From: Pseudomonas sp. Os17
Lineage (GTDB): Bacteria > Pseudomonadota > Gammaproteobacteria > Pseudomonadales > Pseudomonadaceae
Assembly (NCBI RefSeq): GCF_001547895.1
Contig: NZ_AP014627.1
Location: 5,211,501 to 5,275,500, forward strand
Reading direction: 5' to 3'
DNA length: 64,000 bases
Below are positions 53,125-62,935 of this stretch, piece after piece. The position numbers and the translations under genes were made by a program. The notes below the pieces were generated by a model. It was given only the letters and a program-made list of their open reading frames with translations. It was not told the DNA's origin and ran no database searches. Each line of letters starts with the position of its first letter. The stretch's first letter is position 1.

Positions 53125-53180
53125 GAAGGGGGGAAGCATCGTCAGATAAATCGCCGCAGACAGGGCTGCGGCGTGCGCAG

Positions 53181-54473
53181 TTACTGCGCGGCCTTGACCG
53201 CCGAGGCCAGTTGCGCACTGGCCTTGGCCGGGTCCGCATCCTTGTCGTTCATGAAGTTGGTGACCACGTCGAAGATCGCGCCCTGCACCGCCAGGGAAGT
53301 GGCCATGTTGTGCGCCATGCTTGGCTGCAGGCCGCCGGTCTTCTCGTCCGCCAGGAAGTCCTTGGCCGAGGCCTGGGCACAGGAGTCGAAGCCCTCGGCG
53401 CTCATGTCATTGAGCATGTCGGTACGCACCGGGATCGAGCCCTTGTTGATGCTGAAGACCTTCTGGAAGTCCTTGCCCAGCGCCACCTTGGCCAGGTCCT
53501 GCTGAGCGGCGATGTCACCCTTGCGATCGGCCTTGAGCTTGAACACCGCCAGGGAGTCGATGTTGTAGGTGAAGGCCTTGTCGGTGCCCGGGAACGGCAC
53601 GCACTGGTAGTCCTTGCCGGCGATCTTCTTCGCCGCGGTCCACTCGCTCTTGGCCCAGTCGCCCATCATCTGCATGCCGGCCTTGCCGCCGATCACGTCG
53701 GCGGCGGCGATGTTCCAGTCACGCCCGGCGCGGTTGGGGTCCATGTAGCCGGTGATCTTCTTCAGCTCGGCGAAGGCCTTGACCATTTCCGGGCCGGCGA
53801 GGGTCTTCTGGTCCAGGTCCACCAGGGCTTTCTTGTAGCCTTCAGGGCCCATGACCGAGAGCACCACGTCTTCGAACACGGTGCTGTCCTGCCACGGCTG
53901 GCCACCGTGGGCCAGGGCGATGAAGCCCGCGGCCTTGAGCTTGTCGCCGGCGGCATAGAACTCTTCGAGGGTGGTCGGGGCCTTGTCGATCCCGGCCTTC
54001 TTGAACACTTGCGGGTTGATCCACAGCCAGTTGACCCGGTGGATGTTCACCGGCACGGCGACGTAGTCACCTTCGTACTTGACGGTGTTGGCCACCTTGG
54101 ACGACAGCAGGCCGTCCCAGTTTTCCGCCTTGGCCACGTCCTTGAGGGTGTCGGTGCTGAGCAGGCCGGTGCTCCCCCATTCCTGGATGTCAGGGCCCTT
54201 GATCTGGGCGACGCCCGGCGGATTACCGGCCACGGCGCGGCTTTTCAGCACGGTCATTGCGGTGGAGCCGCCACCACCGGCCACGGCGCCGTCCTTCCAG
54301 GTGAAACCGTCTTTTTCCACTTGGGCCTTGAGCACATCGACGGCGGCTTTTTCGCCACCCGAAGTCCACCAGTGGACAACTTCCACGGAACCTTTGGAGT
54401 CGGCGGCGAGGGCACTCAGGGGAAACAGAGAGGCAAGGGAAATGACAGTGGCGAGGCGAGAAATCGCATTCAT
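53181..54473 (-). CDS. gltB: glucose-binding periplasmic protein
   Basis: 430-aa extracellular solute-binding protein (family 1). Signal peptide residues 1-22 ([22 protein letters not shown]); then [20 protein letters not shown], the sugar-binding-protein core. It delivers glucose to GltFG. ATG 54473 rather than an upstream start is chosen for the signal peptide. An AACAACAA Crc-type motif is 15 bp upstream of the start. Confidence 0.95.
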   Translation of the reverse strand: MNAISRLATVISLASLFPLSALAADSKGSVEVVHWWTSGGEKAAVDVLKAQVEKDGFTWKDGAVAGGGGSTAMTVLKSRAVAGNPPGVAQIKGPDIQEWGSTGLLSTDTLKDVAKAENWDGLLSSKVANTVKYEGDYVAVPVNIHRVNWLWINPQVFKKAGIDKAPTTLEEFYAAGDKLKAAGFIALAHGGQPWQDSTVFEDVVLSVMGPEGYKKALVDLDQKTLAGPEMVKAFAELKKITGYMDPNRAGRDWNIAAADVIGGKAGMQMMGDWAKSEWTAAKKIAGKDYQCVPFPGTDKAFTYNIDSLAVFKLKADRKGDIAAQQDLAKVALGKDFQKVFSINKGSIPVRTDMLNDMSAEGFDSCAQASAKDFLADEKTGGLQPSMAHNMATSLAVQGAIFDVVTNFMNDKDADPAKASAQLASAVKAAQ

Positions 54474-54487
54474 TTGAAGTACCTTTC

Positions 54488-54495
54488 TTGTTGTT
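54488..54495 (-). promoter_or_regulatory. Hfq/Crc CA motif at gltB
   Basis: AACAACAA on the minus strand, 15 bp before the gltB ATG and next to the AGAAAGG ribosome site. Confidence 0.65.
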
Positions 54496-54589
54496 ATGCA
54501 TGCAAGTCTGGTGCTTGCGCTGCACACGAGTCTAAACAGCCTAGTCGAACGTTCGGGTAACGAAGCGACGGTGAAATGTCACGACATGG

Positions 54590-55849
54590 TTACACAAGGC
54601 CCGGAACAGACGCCTGGGCCAAGGCCGAAGCCATGCTCGGCGCCAGCGGCAGGCGCGGAATCAGCACGGCTTGCCAGGCGTGATAGAGGTCCGGCTTGCC
54701 GCCCCAGATCTCGGCGGCCGGGCGGTTGTCGCGGCCCAGTTCGTGATGCCAGCTGCCCTGTTGGCGATCGATGAAATACCCTTCGCAGAACTCCCAGAAA
54801 CGCCGGTACCAGACCTCGTACTGCTGCTCGCCAGTGCGCTTGAGCAAAGCGCTTGCGGCGGCGCTGGCCTCGGCATGGGTCCAGTGCAGGCGCTGGTGCA
54901 CCACCGGCCGGTTGTCCCAATCCAGGGTGTAGACAATGCCCGGGGCACCGTCCACGTCCCAGCCGTGGCGGCAGTTGCTCGCGAACAGGTGCTGCGCATC
55001 CAGCGCCAGCCAGCCCGGGGTCAGCATCCCGGCCAGGCCGCGCGACGCCTCCAGGTGCAAGAGCAGGCGCGCCCATTCGAAACCGTGGCCCGGCGTGGTG
55101 CCGAAGGGACGGAAACCATCGGCGGGAAAGGCCCGGTTGTAGTCGCGCAGGGGCAGCCAGTCACAGTCGAAATGCTCGATCACCATGAAGTCGTTGGCGG
55201 CGGCGTGCTGATGGATCACCCGCTCGACGATGCGCAGGGCGCGGTTGAGCCAGCGCGGGTCCTGGGTGACATCGGCCAGGGCCAGAAAGGCCTCGGTGGC
55301 GTGCATGTTGCTGTTGGCGCCGCGATAGGCTTCCTGCTCGCTCCAGTCGCGATTGAAGGACTCAAGCATGGCGCCCTCCTCCTCGCTCCAGAAATGCCCG
55401 TCGATGATCCGGATCGCCTCCTCAAGCAGGGCCTGGGCACCCGGCCGCTGCGCCACCACCGCGGAGCTGGCGGCCAGGGCGACAAAGGCGTGCAGGTAGG
55501 CGGCCTTGGTGCTGTTGCCGTCCGCCTGCCCGGCAACGGCGAACCAGCCGCCGTGCTCGGCATCGCGCAACGGCCCCATGAGCGCGGCGATACCGTGATC
55601 CACCAGCCCGGCATAACCCGGCAAGCCCTGGACATGCGCCATGGCAAAGCTGTGGGTCATGCGCGCGGTGTTCATGGTTTCGGCTTGGGCGCCTTCGGGC
55701 AGGCGGCCCTGGGCATCGAGGTTGCCGAAGCCTTCGGCGAGCCGTGAAGCCTTGGCGAAATCCAGCAGGCGCAGGCCTTCGGCGGCGAGCCAGGAATGGT
55801 GAGCGGGCGCGTTCAGCCAACTGCGCAGCGGCAGGGGGAGAGAGTCCAT
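54590..55849 (-). CDS. AGE-family sugar isomerase/epimerase (mannose isomerase-like)
   Basis: 419-aa (alpha/alpha)6-barrel enzyme of the N-acylglucosamine 2-epimerase family. Characteristic segments: ARMTHSFAMAHVQGLPGY, NSNMHATEAFLALAD, GHGFEWARLLLHLE, HWTHAEASAAASAL and KPDLYHAWQAVLIPRLPL, with the conserved His residues of the active site. This set resembles mannose/sulfoquinovose isomerases (ManI/YihS), so it may interconvert mannose and fructose. It lies upstream of gltB on the same strand with a 116-bp gap and has its own AACAACAA motif. Confidence 0.86.
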   Translation of the reverse strand: MDSLPLPLRSWLNAPAHHSWLAAEGLRLLDFAKASRLAEGFGNLDAQGRLPEGAQAETMNTARMTHSFAMAHVQGLPGYAGLVDHGIAALMGPLRDAEHGGWFAVAGQADGNSTKAAYLHAFVALAASSAVVAQRPGAQALLEEAIRIIDGHFWSEEEGAMLESFNRDWSEQEAYRGANSNMHATEAFLALADVTQDPRWLNRALRIVERVIHQHAAANDFMVIEHFDCDWLPLRDYNRAFPADGFRPFGTTPGHGFEWARLLLHLEASRGLAGMLTPGWLALDAQHLFASNCRHGWDVDGAPGIVYTLDWDNRPVVHQRLHWTHAEASAAASALLKRTGEQQYEVWYRRFWEFCEGYFIDRQQGSWHHELGRDNRPAAEIWGGKPDLYHAWQAVLIPRLPLAPSMASALAQASVPGLV

Positions 55850-55859
55850 GAGTGGCCTG

Positions 55860-55867
55860 TTGTTGTT
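55860..55867 (-). promoter_or_regulatory. Hfq/Crc CA motif at the AGE isomerase gene
   Basis: AACAACAA on the minus strand, 11 bp before the ATG of the isomerase gene. Confidence 0.6.
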
Positions 55868-55964
55868 TTTATCGAAGGCTTGAGTCTAATCAAGCCGCTC
55901 GCAACCGCAGGTAACGAAGGGCCAGCACAATGTCACCAAACCGTGACATTGCGCGGCTCCACCC

Positions 55965-56048
55965 GTAGGAGCCGGCTTGCCGGCGAAGAGGCCCTTGAGT
56001 CCTGCAGTGCCCTTGGGAACGCCTTCGCTGGCAAGCCAGCTCCTGCAC
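55965..56048. repeat. REPIN of the GAGCCGGCTTGCCGGC class
   Basis: GTAGGAGCCGGCTTGCCGGC (left arm from 55965) and an inverted, slightly diverged copy ending GCCAGCTCCTGCAC (56048), between gltS and the isomerase gene. Confidence 0.88.
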
Positions 56049-56075
56049 AAGTCAGCGTCTGCACAGGCCAGCCAC

Positions 56076-57545
56076 TCAGTCGAAGGTCCGGGGCAGGTAC
56101 AGGGTCACCCGCAGGCCGCCTTCACGCAGGTTCTGCAGGCTGACTTCGCCGCCATGGCTGTGGGCGATGTTGCGCGCGATGCCCAGGCCCAGGCCGTAGC
56201 CCTGCTGCTGGCCGGCCAGACGAAAATGCGGCTCGAACACCTGCTCCAGGCGCTGCTCCGGCACACCCGGGCCTTCGTCGTCGACATGCAGGACAAAGCC
56301 GTTGTCGTCGTCTTCGATGTACAGGTGGGCGTTCTGCCCGTACTTCAGGGCGTTGTCGATCAGGTTGCCCATGCAGCGCTTGAGCGCCAGGGGCTTGCCC
56401 GGGTAGCTGGCCAGCGCCCGCCCCTGCTGGGTTACCCGGCCATTGCCGTGGGGCGCCAGGTAAGGCTCCACCAGGCAATCGAGCACCTGGTTGAGATCCA
56501 CTGGCTCGATGTTCTCGTGGATGTCGGTGTCCTTGACGCATTGCAACGCGCCCTTGACCAGCAGTTCCAGTTCGTCCAGGTCGCGGCCGAACTTGGCTTG
56601 CAGTTGCTCGTCCTCCAGCAGCTCGACCCGCAGGCGCAGGCGGGTGATGGGGGTGCGCAGGTCGTGGGAGATGGCACTGAACAGCTGGCTGCGCTCGGTC
56701 AGGTAGCGGCTGATGCGTTCGCGCATGCTGTTGAAGGCCCGCCCCACTTCCACCACTTCACTGCCGCCACCCTCCGCCACCGGCTCGACGTCGGCGCCCA
56801 GGGACATGTCCCGCGCGGCCCGGGCCAGGCGCTTGAGGGGCCGGCTCTGCCAGTGCACCAAGAGGCCGATGAACAGCAGCAGAAACCCGCTGGTGAGCAG
56901 GATGAACCACACCTGCTGCGCCGGCAGGCCCTGCTCTTCGAGGCTGGTGTAGGGCTCGGGCAAGAGCGAGGCGATGTACAGCCATTCCCCCGGGGCCATC
57001 TGGATCTGGGTCACCAGCACCGGCGGATTCACCGGCTCCAGGGTCAGGGCGTAATGGGCCCAGGAGCGGGGCAACTCGTCGAGCTTGAGGCCGCCATTGA
57101 AGATCCGCAGGTCATCGGGGCTGACAAAGGTCACCGAGATATCCGCGTCATTGCCCAGGGACTGGCGCAGCACCTGTTCCACCGCCTGCAGCACCGCTTC
57201 CTTGCGTGGGGTGGCGGGCAGCACCTGCATGCCCAGGGGCTTGTCATTGAGGGTCACGACAAATCGGGTGCCGCCCATGCTGCGCAACTGGTCCAGCACC
57301 AGGGGCCGGTACGCCACCGGCAACGAACGCAGGTAGCTGACGCTGGCGGTCATCGAATGGGCCAGGCTGCGGGCGCTGGTCACCAGGCCTTCGAGCTGGG
57401 TGGCGCGCAACTGCGAAACCCAGATCACGCTGGACAGCGCCTGGGCGAACAACACCGCGAGCAAGGTCAACAGCAGCATGCGCCCCAGCAGGGAACGGGG
57501 CACCGGCACCCGCCGCAGCAGGCCGCGCAATGCCTCAGAGAGCAT
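56076..57545 (-). CDS. gltS: GltS/GtrS sensor histidine kinase
   Basis: 489-aa kinase. N-terminal transmembrane helix (about residues 18-45), periplasmic sensor, second helix (about 280, FILLTSGFLLLFIGLLVHW), HAMP, then HisKA with the phospho-acceptor in FSAISHDLRTPITRLRLR and ATPase with NLIDNALKYGQ and YGLGLGIARNIAHSHGG. It senses sugar acids such as 2-ketogluconate and controls the glucose transport genes through GltR. Its start overlaps the gltR stop by 11 bp. Confidence 0.92.
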   Translation of the reverse strand: MLSEALRGLLRRVPVPRSLLGRMLLLTLLAVLFAQALSSVIWVSQLRATQLEGLVTSARSLAHSMTASVSYLRSLPVAYRPLVLDQLRSMGGTRFVVTLNDKPLGMQVLPATPRKEAVLQAVEQVLRQSLGNDADISVTFVSPDDLRIFNGGLKLDELPRSWAHYALTLEPVNPPVLVTQIQMAPGEWLYIASLLPEPYTSLEEQGLPAQQVWFILLTSGFLLLFIGLLVHWQSRPLKRLARAARDMSLGADVEPVAEGGGSEVVEVGRAFNSMRERISRYLTERSQLFSAISHDLRTPITRLRLRVELLEDEQLQAKFGRDLDELELLVKGALQCVKDTDIHENIEPVDLNQVLDCLVEPYLAPHGNGRVTQQGRALASYPGKPLALKRCMGNLIDNALKYGQNAHLYIEDDDNGFVLHVDDEGPGVPEQRLEQVFEPHFRLAGQQQGYGLGLGIARNIAHSHGGEVSLQNLREGGLRVTLYLPRTFD

Positions 57546-58266
57546 TGCCGGCAACCACATTGGCTGCCAACTGATAGCCGCTGCCACGCACCGTGCGGAT
57601 CAGCCGCGGCGGCTTTTCGGTGTCCCGCAGGCGCTGGCGCAGGCGGCTGACCGCCATGTCGACGATGCGGTCCAGGGGCATTAGGTCGCGCCCGCGGGTG
57701 GCATTGCCGATGGTGTCGCGGTCGAGGATTTCCTGGGGATGGTCGAGGAACAGCTTGAGCAGGGCGAAGTCGGCACCGGAGAGAATCACCTCCTCGCCGT
57801 CGTTGTGGAACAGCCGGTGACTGATCACATCCAGGCGCCATTCGTCGAAGCACAATACTTCACCGGCGACCCGCTCCTGGGCGAACTGCACGCGGCGCAG
57901 CAGCGCCTTGATCCGCGCCTGCAACTCCCGGGGGCTGAAGGGCTTGCCCAGGTAGTCGTCGGCCCCCAGCTCCAGGCCGATGACCCGGTCGGCTTCGTCG
58001 GAGCTGGCGGTGAGCATGATGATCGGCACCTGGCTGCGCCGCGGGTGCTGGCGAATCCAGCGGCACAGGCTGAAGCCGTCTTCGTCGGGCAGCATCACGT
58101 CGAGGATCACCAGGTCGCTGGGCGCCTCGTTCAGGGCCTGACGAAAACCGGCGCCATCGGCGGTCGTGCGCACCTGGAAACCGCAACGGCTGAGGTAGGT
58201 TTCCAGCAGCTCGCGAATTTCCTGATCGTCGTCAACCAACAAGATCGACTTACTGACTGAACTCAC
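57535..58266 (-). CDS. gltR: GltR response regulator
   Basis: 243-aa OmpR-family regulator; receiver phospho-acceptor Asp56 (VILDVMLPDEDG), lysine in YLGKPFSPREL, and a winged-helix domain (DFALLKLFLDHPQEI ... VDMAVSRLRQRL). The GTG at 58266 (MSSVSKSILL) is preceded by GAGGA at 8 bp and is preferred over the ATG at 58281. It regulates the neighbouring glucose transport and oprB genes. Confidence 0.92.
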   Translation of the reverse strand: MSSVSKSILLVDDDQEIRELLETYLSRCGFQVRTTADGAGFRQALNEAPSDLVILDVMLPDEDGFSLCRWIRQHPRRSQVPIIMLTASSDEADRVIGLELGADDYLGKPFSPRELQARIKALLRRVQFAQERVAGEVLCFDEWRLDVISHRLFHNDGEEVILSGADFALLKLFLDHPQEILDRDTIGNATRGRDLMPLDRIVDMAVSRLRQRLRDTEKPPRLIRTVRGSGYQLAANVVAGNAL

Positions 58267-58333
58267 CGGGGCCGTCCTCATTGTTGGGCAGGGAGCGCGA
58301 TTATGCCTGATGGCGGGAGGCCTGTTATCGCCT

Positions 58334-58356
58334 CTTCGCCGGCAAGCCGGATCCTG
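58334..58356. repeat. single REP-like element
   Basis: CTTCGCCGGCAAGCCGGATCCTG, one arm of the GAGCCGGCTTGCCGGC class, just past the glk stop, in the glk-gltR gap. Confidence 0.6.
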
Positions 58357-58374
58357 CGCCCATGCTGCTCGGTG

Positions 58375-59331
58375 TCAGCCCTGGGCCTGCTCCAGGGCCA
58401 CGCCGGCACCGGTCAGCCCGGAGTACGGCGCAGTCACCAGCCACACCGGGATGCCCTTGAAGTAATCGCTCATGCAGCCCTTGTCGGCAAAGCTTCTGGC
58501 AAAACCGCTGTGGATGAAGAAATCGGCGAAACGCGGAATCACCCCGCCGACGATATACACCCCACCCCGCGCGCCCGTGGTCAGGACGTTGTTACCCGCC
58601 ACCCGCCCCAGCCAGCAGCAGAACTGCTCCAGCACTTCCCGGGCAATCGGATCACCGGCCAGACCGGCCGCCGTGATGGCTTCCGGGGTGTGCAAACGCG
58701 GTTCATGACCGTCCACCGCGCAGATCGCCCGGTACACCCGGGGCAATCCACCGCCGCTCAAGGCAGTCTCGGCGCTGACATGGCCGATCTCGGCGTGGAT
58801 GTGTTGCCAGAGCTGGGTTTCCCGCGCACTGCCCAGGGGCAGGTCGACATGGCCGCCCTCCCCCGGCAAGGCCATGTAGCGGCCGTCGCCGAAGTTCAAC
58901 AAGGTGCCGACGCCGAGGCCGGTGCCCGGGCCGATCACCACCGCCGGACGCAAGGGCTCGGCAACGCCTTCGCAGACCACGCGAAACTCATCGGGCTGCA
59001 GACGGGTCATGCCCAGGGCCATGGCCGAGAAGTCGTTGACCAGCAACAGCCGCTCCACTTGCAGGGTCTGGCAGAACGCCTGGCGGCTCAGGCGCCAGTG
59101 GTTGTTGGTGAATCGAAACTCATCGCCACTGACCGGACCGGCCACCGACAGGCACACCGAGCCGATGGCGCCCAGGGCCAGGCCCTGGGCGTGCAGATAG
59201 GCCTGGATGGCGTCTTCCGGGCAGCGATAGTCCGCCGTTGCCAGCACCTGGATCGCGTCCAGCTGCTGATCCTTCCACAACGCGAAGCGCGCGTTGGTCC
59301 CACCGATGTCACCGACCAGGGCCAGTTTCAA
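58375..59331 (-). CDS. glk: glucokinase (TTG start)
   Basis: 318-aa glucokinase of the bacterial Glk family: ATP motif [15 protein letters not shown] (residues 5-19), [13 protein letters not shown] and [31 protein letters not shown]. It phosphorylates imported glucose. The only suitable initiator is TTG at 59331, which overlaps the edd stop as TTGA, so glk is translationally coupled to edd. Downstream in the same orientation is gltR-gltS. Confidence 0.95.
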   Translation of the reverse strand: MKLALVGDIGGTNARFALWKDQQLDAIQVLATADYRCPEDAIQAYLHAQGLALGAIGSVCLSVAGPVSGDEFRFTNNHWRLSRQAFCQTLQVERLLLVNDFSAMALGMTRLQPDEFRVVCEGVAEPLRPAVVIGPGTGLGVGTLLNFGDGRYMALPGEGGHVDLPLGSARETQLWQHIHAEIGHVSAETALSGGGLPRVYRAICAVDGHEPRLHTPEAITAAGLAGDPIAREVLEQFCCWLGRVAGNNVLTTGARGGVYIVGGVIPRFADFFIHSGFARSFADKGCMSDYFKGIPVWLVTAPYSGLTGAGVALEQAQG

Positions 59332-61154
59332 TTAAGCGTCTCCAGTGCAGAGGTAAAGGCGCTGGCGCCCTGCTCTGCCGAGCTGAAGGCCATGCGCATG
59401 AAAGCGAAGAGTTCGCGGCCGGCGCCGACGTTGTTGCCCAGCAGCCCCTTGGCCGGTTCCCGGGCGGCGAATTCGGCGGCGTCGACCTTGAGCTCCAGGG
59501 TGCCCTTGACCCCGTCCACGCGAATGATGTCGCCGTCCAGCACCCGGGCCAGCGCACCGCCGACCTGGGCTTCGGGGCTGACATGAATCGCCGCCGGAAT
59601 CTTGCCCGAGGCACCGGACATACGTCCATCGGTGACCAGCGCCACCTTGAAGCCACGGTCCTGCAGCACCCCGAGGAACGGGGTCATCTTGTGCAGCTCG
59701 GGCATGCCGTTGGAGCGCGGGCCCTGGAACCGCATCACTGCGACAAAGTCCTTCTCCAGCAGGCCGGCCTTGAACGCATCGGCCAGGTCCTGCTGGTCCT
59801 GGAACACCACCGCCGGGGCTTCGACGATCTGATGTTCGGGCGCCACGGCGGACACTTTCATCACTCCGCGGCCCAGATTGCCTTCCATGACCCGCAAGCC
59901 GCCTTCCGGGGAGAACGCCCGGGCCACCGGCCGCAGGATATTTTCGTCGAGGCTCTCGATCGGACCGTCGCGCCACACCAGCTTGCCGTTGTCGAGGAAG
60001 GGTTCCTGGGTGTAGCGGCTCAGGCCGGGGCCGGCCACGGTGTTGACGTCTTCATGCAGCAGGCCGGCTTCCAGCAGTTCGCGGATCAGGAACGACATGC
60101 CCCCCGCGGCCTGGAAGTGGTTGATGTCGGCCTTGCCGTTGGGATAGACGTGGGACAGGGTCGGCACCACCTCGGACAGGTCGGCCATGTCCTGCCAGGT
60201 CAGCTGGATGCCCGCCGCCTGGGCGATGGCCGGCATGTGCAGGGTGTGGTTGGTGGAACCGCCGGTGGCGTGCAGGGCGACGATGGAATTGACCAGGCAA
60301 CGCTCGTCGACGATCTCGCCGATGGGCATGAAGTTGCCGCTCTGCTTGGTCAGGCGCGTGACCTGCTGCGCCGCCTCATGGGTCAGGGCGTCGCGCAGCG
60401 GCGTGTTGGGGTTGACGAAGGAGGCGCCGGGCAGGTGCAGGCCCATGACTTCCATCAGCAACTGGTTGGTGTTGGCGGTGCCATAGAAGGTGCAGGTGCC
60501 GGGGCTGTGGTAGGACTTCATTTCCGACTCCAGCAGTTCCTCGCGGCTGGCCTTGCCTTCGGCATAGCGCTGGCGCACATCGGCCTTCTGCTTGTTGGAG
60601 ATCCCCGACACCATCGGCCCGCCCGGGACGAAGACCATCGGCAGATGACCAAAGCGCAGGGCGCCCATCATCAGGCCCGGCACGATCTTGTCGCAGATCC
60701 CCAGCATCAGCGCGGCATCGAACATGTTGTGGGACAGGGCCACGGCCGTGGACAACGCGATCACCTCGCGGCTCGGCAGGCTCAGTTCCATGCCGGCCTC
60801 GCCCTGGGTCACGCCATCGCACATGGCCGGGGTGCCGCCGGCGAACTGCCCTACCGAACCGATCTCGCGCAGGGCTTTCTTGATCTGCTCGGGAAAGTGC
60901 TCGTAAGGCTGGTGGGCCGACAACATGTCGTTATATGACGAAACAATTGCCACGTTGGCCGCGTTCATCATCCGCAGGCTGTGCTTGTCTTCGGCGCCGC
61001 AACCGGCCACGCCGTGGGCGAAGTTCGCGCACTGCAGCTTGCCGCGCTGCGGACCATCGCTGGCGGCACCGCGAATCAACGCCAGATAGGCCTGGCGAGT
61101 GGCGCGACTGCGAGCGATAAGCCGTTCGGTGACCTCAAGAACGCGGGGATGCAT
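59328..61154 (-). CDS. edd: phosphogluconate dehydratase
   Basis: 608-aa member of the IlvD/Edd dehydratase family; [21 protein letters not shown] and [33 protein letters not shown] with the cluster-binding cysteines, plus [22 protein letters not shown] near the C-terminus, are diagnostic. It converts 6-phosphogluconate to KDPG, the first committed Entner-Doudoroff step. It is divergent from gap across 223 bp containing two exact HexR boxes. Confidence 0.97.
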   Translation of the reverse strand: MHPRVLEVTERLIARSRATRQAYLALIRGAASDGPQRGKLQCANFAHGVAGCGAEDKHSLRMMNAANVAIVSSYNDMLSAHQPYEHFPEQIKKALREIGSVGQFAGGTPAMCDGVTQGEAGMELSLPSREVIALSTAVALSHNMFDAALMLGICDKIVPGLMMGALRFGHLPMVFVPGGPMVSGISNKQKADVRQRYAEGKASREELLESEMKSYHSPGTCTFYGTANTNQLLMEVMGLHLPGASFVNPNTPLRDALTHEAAQQVTRLTKQSGNFMPIGEIVDERCLVNSIVALHATGGSTNHTLHMPAIAQAAGIQLTWQDMADLSEVVPTLSHVYPNGKADINHFQAAGGMSFLIRELLEAGLLHEDVNTVAGPGLSRYTQEPFLDNGKLVWRDGPIESLDENILRPVARAFSPEGGLRVMEGNLGRGVMKVSAVAPEHQIVEAPAVVFQDQQDLADAFKAGLLEKDFVAVMRFQGPRSNGMPELHKMTPFLGVLQDRGFKVALVTDGRMSGASGKIPAAIHVSPEAQVGGALARVLDGDIIRVDGVKGTLELKVDAAEFAAREPAKGLLGNNVGAGRELFAFMRMAFSSAEQGASAFTSALETLN

Positions 61155-61275
61155 ATGTAGAACTCCAGGCTAACGGATGTGGCGACCTGTTTGTCTATGC
61201 TGATCAGAAGCCCCGCCACCGAGGGACAGTGGAGGACATTCCTGACCATTTGGACCAGTTGATTCAGGTCACTCG

Positions 61276-61290
61276 TTGTAGATAAAACAA
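61276..61290. promoter_or_regulatory. HexR operator 1 (edd-gap region)
   Basis: TTGT-AGATAAA-ACAA, exact match to TTGT-N7-ACAA, about 122 bp from the edd start and 87 bp from gap. Confidence 0.85.
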
Positions 61291-61337
61291 AATATTGCCA
61301 CTAAAAAGGCTTGTTTTCTATTTCTATGCGAATAATC

Positions 61338-61352
61338 TTGTAATTCCAACAA
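61338..61352. promoter_or_regulatory. HexR operator 2 (edd-gap region)
   Basis: TTGT-AATTCCA-ACAA, a second exact match, 25 bp before the gap start and overlapping the AACAACAA motif at 61348-61355. Confidence 0.8.
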
Positions 61353-61355
61353 CAA
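61348..61355 (+). promoter_or_regulatory. Hfq/Crc CA motif at gap
   Basis: AACAACAA, 22 bp before the gap ATG on the plus strand; shares bases with HexR operator 2. Confidence 0.5.
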
Positions 61356-61377
61356 ATTCAACGACAGGCGTTTGCAC

Positions 61378-62382
61378 ATGACTCTTCGAATCGCAATCAA
61401 CGGTTTTGGCCGTATTGGCCGTAACGTCCTGCGCGCACTCTATACCCAAGGCTATCGTCAGGATCTGCAGATCGTCGCCATCAACGATCTGGGGGACAGC
61501 GCGATCAATGCCCACCTGCTCAAGTACGACACCGTCCACGGCACCTTCGACGCCGAGGTCCAGCACGATCAGGAAAGCCTGACCGTCAATGGCGACCGGA
61601 TTGCCGTCAGCGCCATCCGCAACCCGGCCGAACTGCCCTGGGCCGCGGAAAAGATCGACGTAGTCTTCGAATGCACCGGCCTGTTCACCGACCGCGCCAA
61701 GGCCGCCGCCCATCTTACTGCCGGCGCCCGCAAAGTGATCATCTCGGCCCCGGCCAAGGGCGCCGACGCCACCGTGGTCTACGGGGTCAACCACGACATC
61801 CTGCGCCAGTCGCACCAGATCATTTCCAACGCCTCGTGCACCACCAACTGCCTGGCCCCGGTGGCCCAGGTGCTGCACCGCGAGCTGGGCATCGACAACG
61901 GCCTGATGACCACCATCCACGCCTACACCAACGACCAGAACCTCACCGACGTCTACCACAGCGACCCGTACCGCGCCCGTTCGGCCACCCAGAACATGAT
62001 CCCGAGCAAGACCGGCGCCGCCGAAGCCGTGGGCCTGGTGCTGCCGGATCTGGCGGGCAAGCTGACCGGCATGGCGGTGCGCGTGCCGGTGATCAACGTA
62101 TCGCTGGTGGACCTGACCGTGACCCTCAAGCGCGACACCACCGCCGAAGAGGTCAACGCCCTGCTCAAGAGTGCCAGCCAGCATTCGAAGATCCTCGGCT
62201 ACAACACCCTGCCGCTGGTCTCCAGCGACTTCAACCACAACCCGCTGTCGTCGATCTTCGACGCCAACCACACCAAGGTCAGCGGCGGTCGCTTGCTCAA
62301 GGTGCTGGCCTGGTACGACAACGAGTGGGGCTTCTCCAACCGCATGCTGGATAACTGCCTGGCCCTGTGCAACGCGGAATAA
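61378..62382 (+). CDS. gap: glyceraldehyde-3-phosphate dehydrogenase
   Basis: 334-aa type I GAPDH: NAD motif [15 protein letters not shown] (residues 7-21) and catalytic [12 protein letters not shown] with Cys154. It oxidises glyceraldehyde 3-phosphate from the Eda reaction. ATG 61378 was chosen over a start two codons upstream. Divergent from edd under shared HexR control; mgsA follows 15 bp later. Confidence 0.97.
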   Translation: MTLRIAINGFGRIGRNVLRALYTQGYRQDLQIVAINDLGDSAINAHLLKYDTVHGTFDAEVQHDQESLTVNGDRIAVSAIRNPAELPWAAEKIDVVFECTGLFTDRAKAAAHLTAGARKVIISAPAKGADATVVYGVNHDILRQSHQIISNASCTTNCLAPVAQVLHRELGIDNGLMTTIHAYTNDQNLTDVYHSDPYRARSATQNMIPSKTGAAEAVGLVLPDLAGKLTGMAVRVPVINVSLVDLTVTLKRDTTAEEVNALLKSASQHSKILGYNTLPLVSSDFNHNPLSSIFDANHTKVSGGRLLKVLAWYDNEWGFSNRMLDNCLALCNAE

Positions 62383-62397
62383 AACGGATATTCGTCG

Positions 62398-62862
62398 ATG
62401 ATCGGTATCAGTTTTACCCAAAAGACCATGGCGGCGCGCAAGCGCATCGCCCTGGTCGCCCATGACCATTGCAAGGCCTTTCTGCTGGACTGGGCCGAGC
62501 GGCAGAAATCACGCCTGGCCGAACATGAGCTGCTGGCCACCGGCACCACCGGGCTGCTGCTGAGCAAACGCCTGGGGCTGCCGGTGCACAGCATGATCAG
62601 CGGCCCCCTGGGCGGCGATCAGCAACTGGGCGCGCAGATCGCCGAACAACGGGTCGACCTGCTGGTGTTCTTCTGGGACCCCTTCGAGCCACAGCCTCAC
62701 GATCCAGACATCAAGGCCCTGCTGCGCGTGGCGGCGGTGTGGAACATTGCGGTGGCCTGCAACGAATGCAGCGCCGACTACCTGCTCAGCAGTCCGTTGA
62801 TGAACCAGGCCCACGAGCACCGGATTCCCGACTACCAGGCCTACCTGGCCGGCCGGGGATAA
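62398..62862 (+). CDS. mgsA: methylglyoxal synthase
   Basis: 154-aa MgsA: IALVAHDHCKAFLLDW, ATGTTGLLLSKRLGLPVHSMISGPLGGDQQLGAQI and LVFFWDPFEPQPHDPDIKALLRVAAVWNIAVACN retain the catalytic Asp and the phosphate-binding TGTT and GGDQQ loops. It converts dihydroxyacetone phosphate to methylglyoxal, an overflow route next to gap. Note ACNECSADYLLSSP near the C-terminus where many homologues have ATNxATADF. Probably co-transcribed with gap. Confidence 0.94.
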   Translation: MIGISFTQKTMAARKRIALVAHDHCKAFLLDWAERQKSRLAEHELLATGTTGLLLSKRLGLPVHSMISGPLGGDQQLGAQIAEQRVDLLVFFWDPFEPQPHDPDIKALLRVAAVWNIAVACNECSADYLLSSPLMNQAHEHRIPDYQAYLAGRG

Positions 62863-62886
62863 TTCACGCAAGGCTTGACCATTGAC

Positions 62887-62905
62887 GCAGATGACAATCA
62901 TTATC
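62887..62905. promoter_or_regulatory. Fur box upstream of fecI-like sigma factor
   Basis: A 19-bp stretch ending ATGACAATCATTATC matches the GATAATGATAATCATTATC consensus at 15 of 19 positions and lies 31 bp before the sigma-factor start. Confidence 0.8.
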
Positions 62906-62935
62906 ATCCGCTGAAAAAATGGATCAGGCCTTGCC

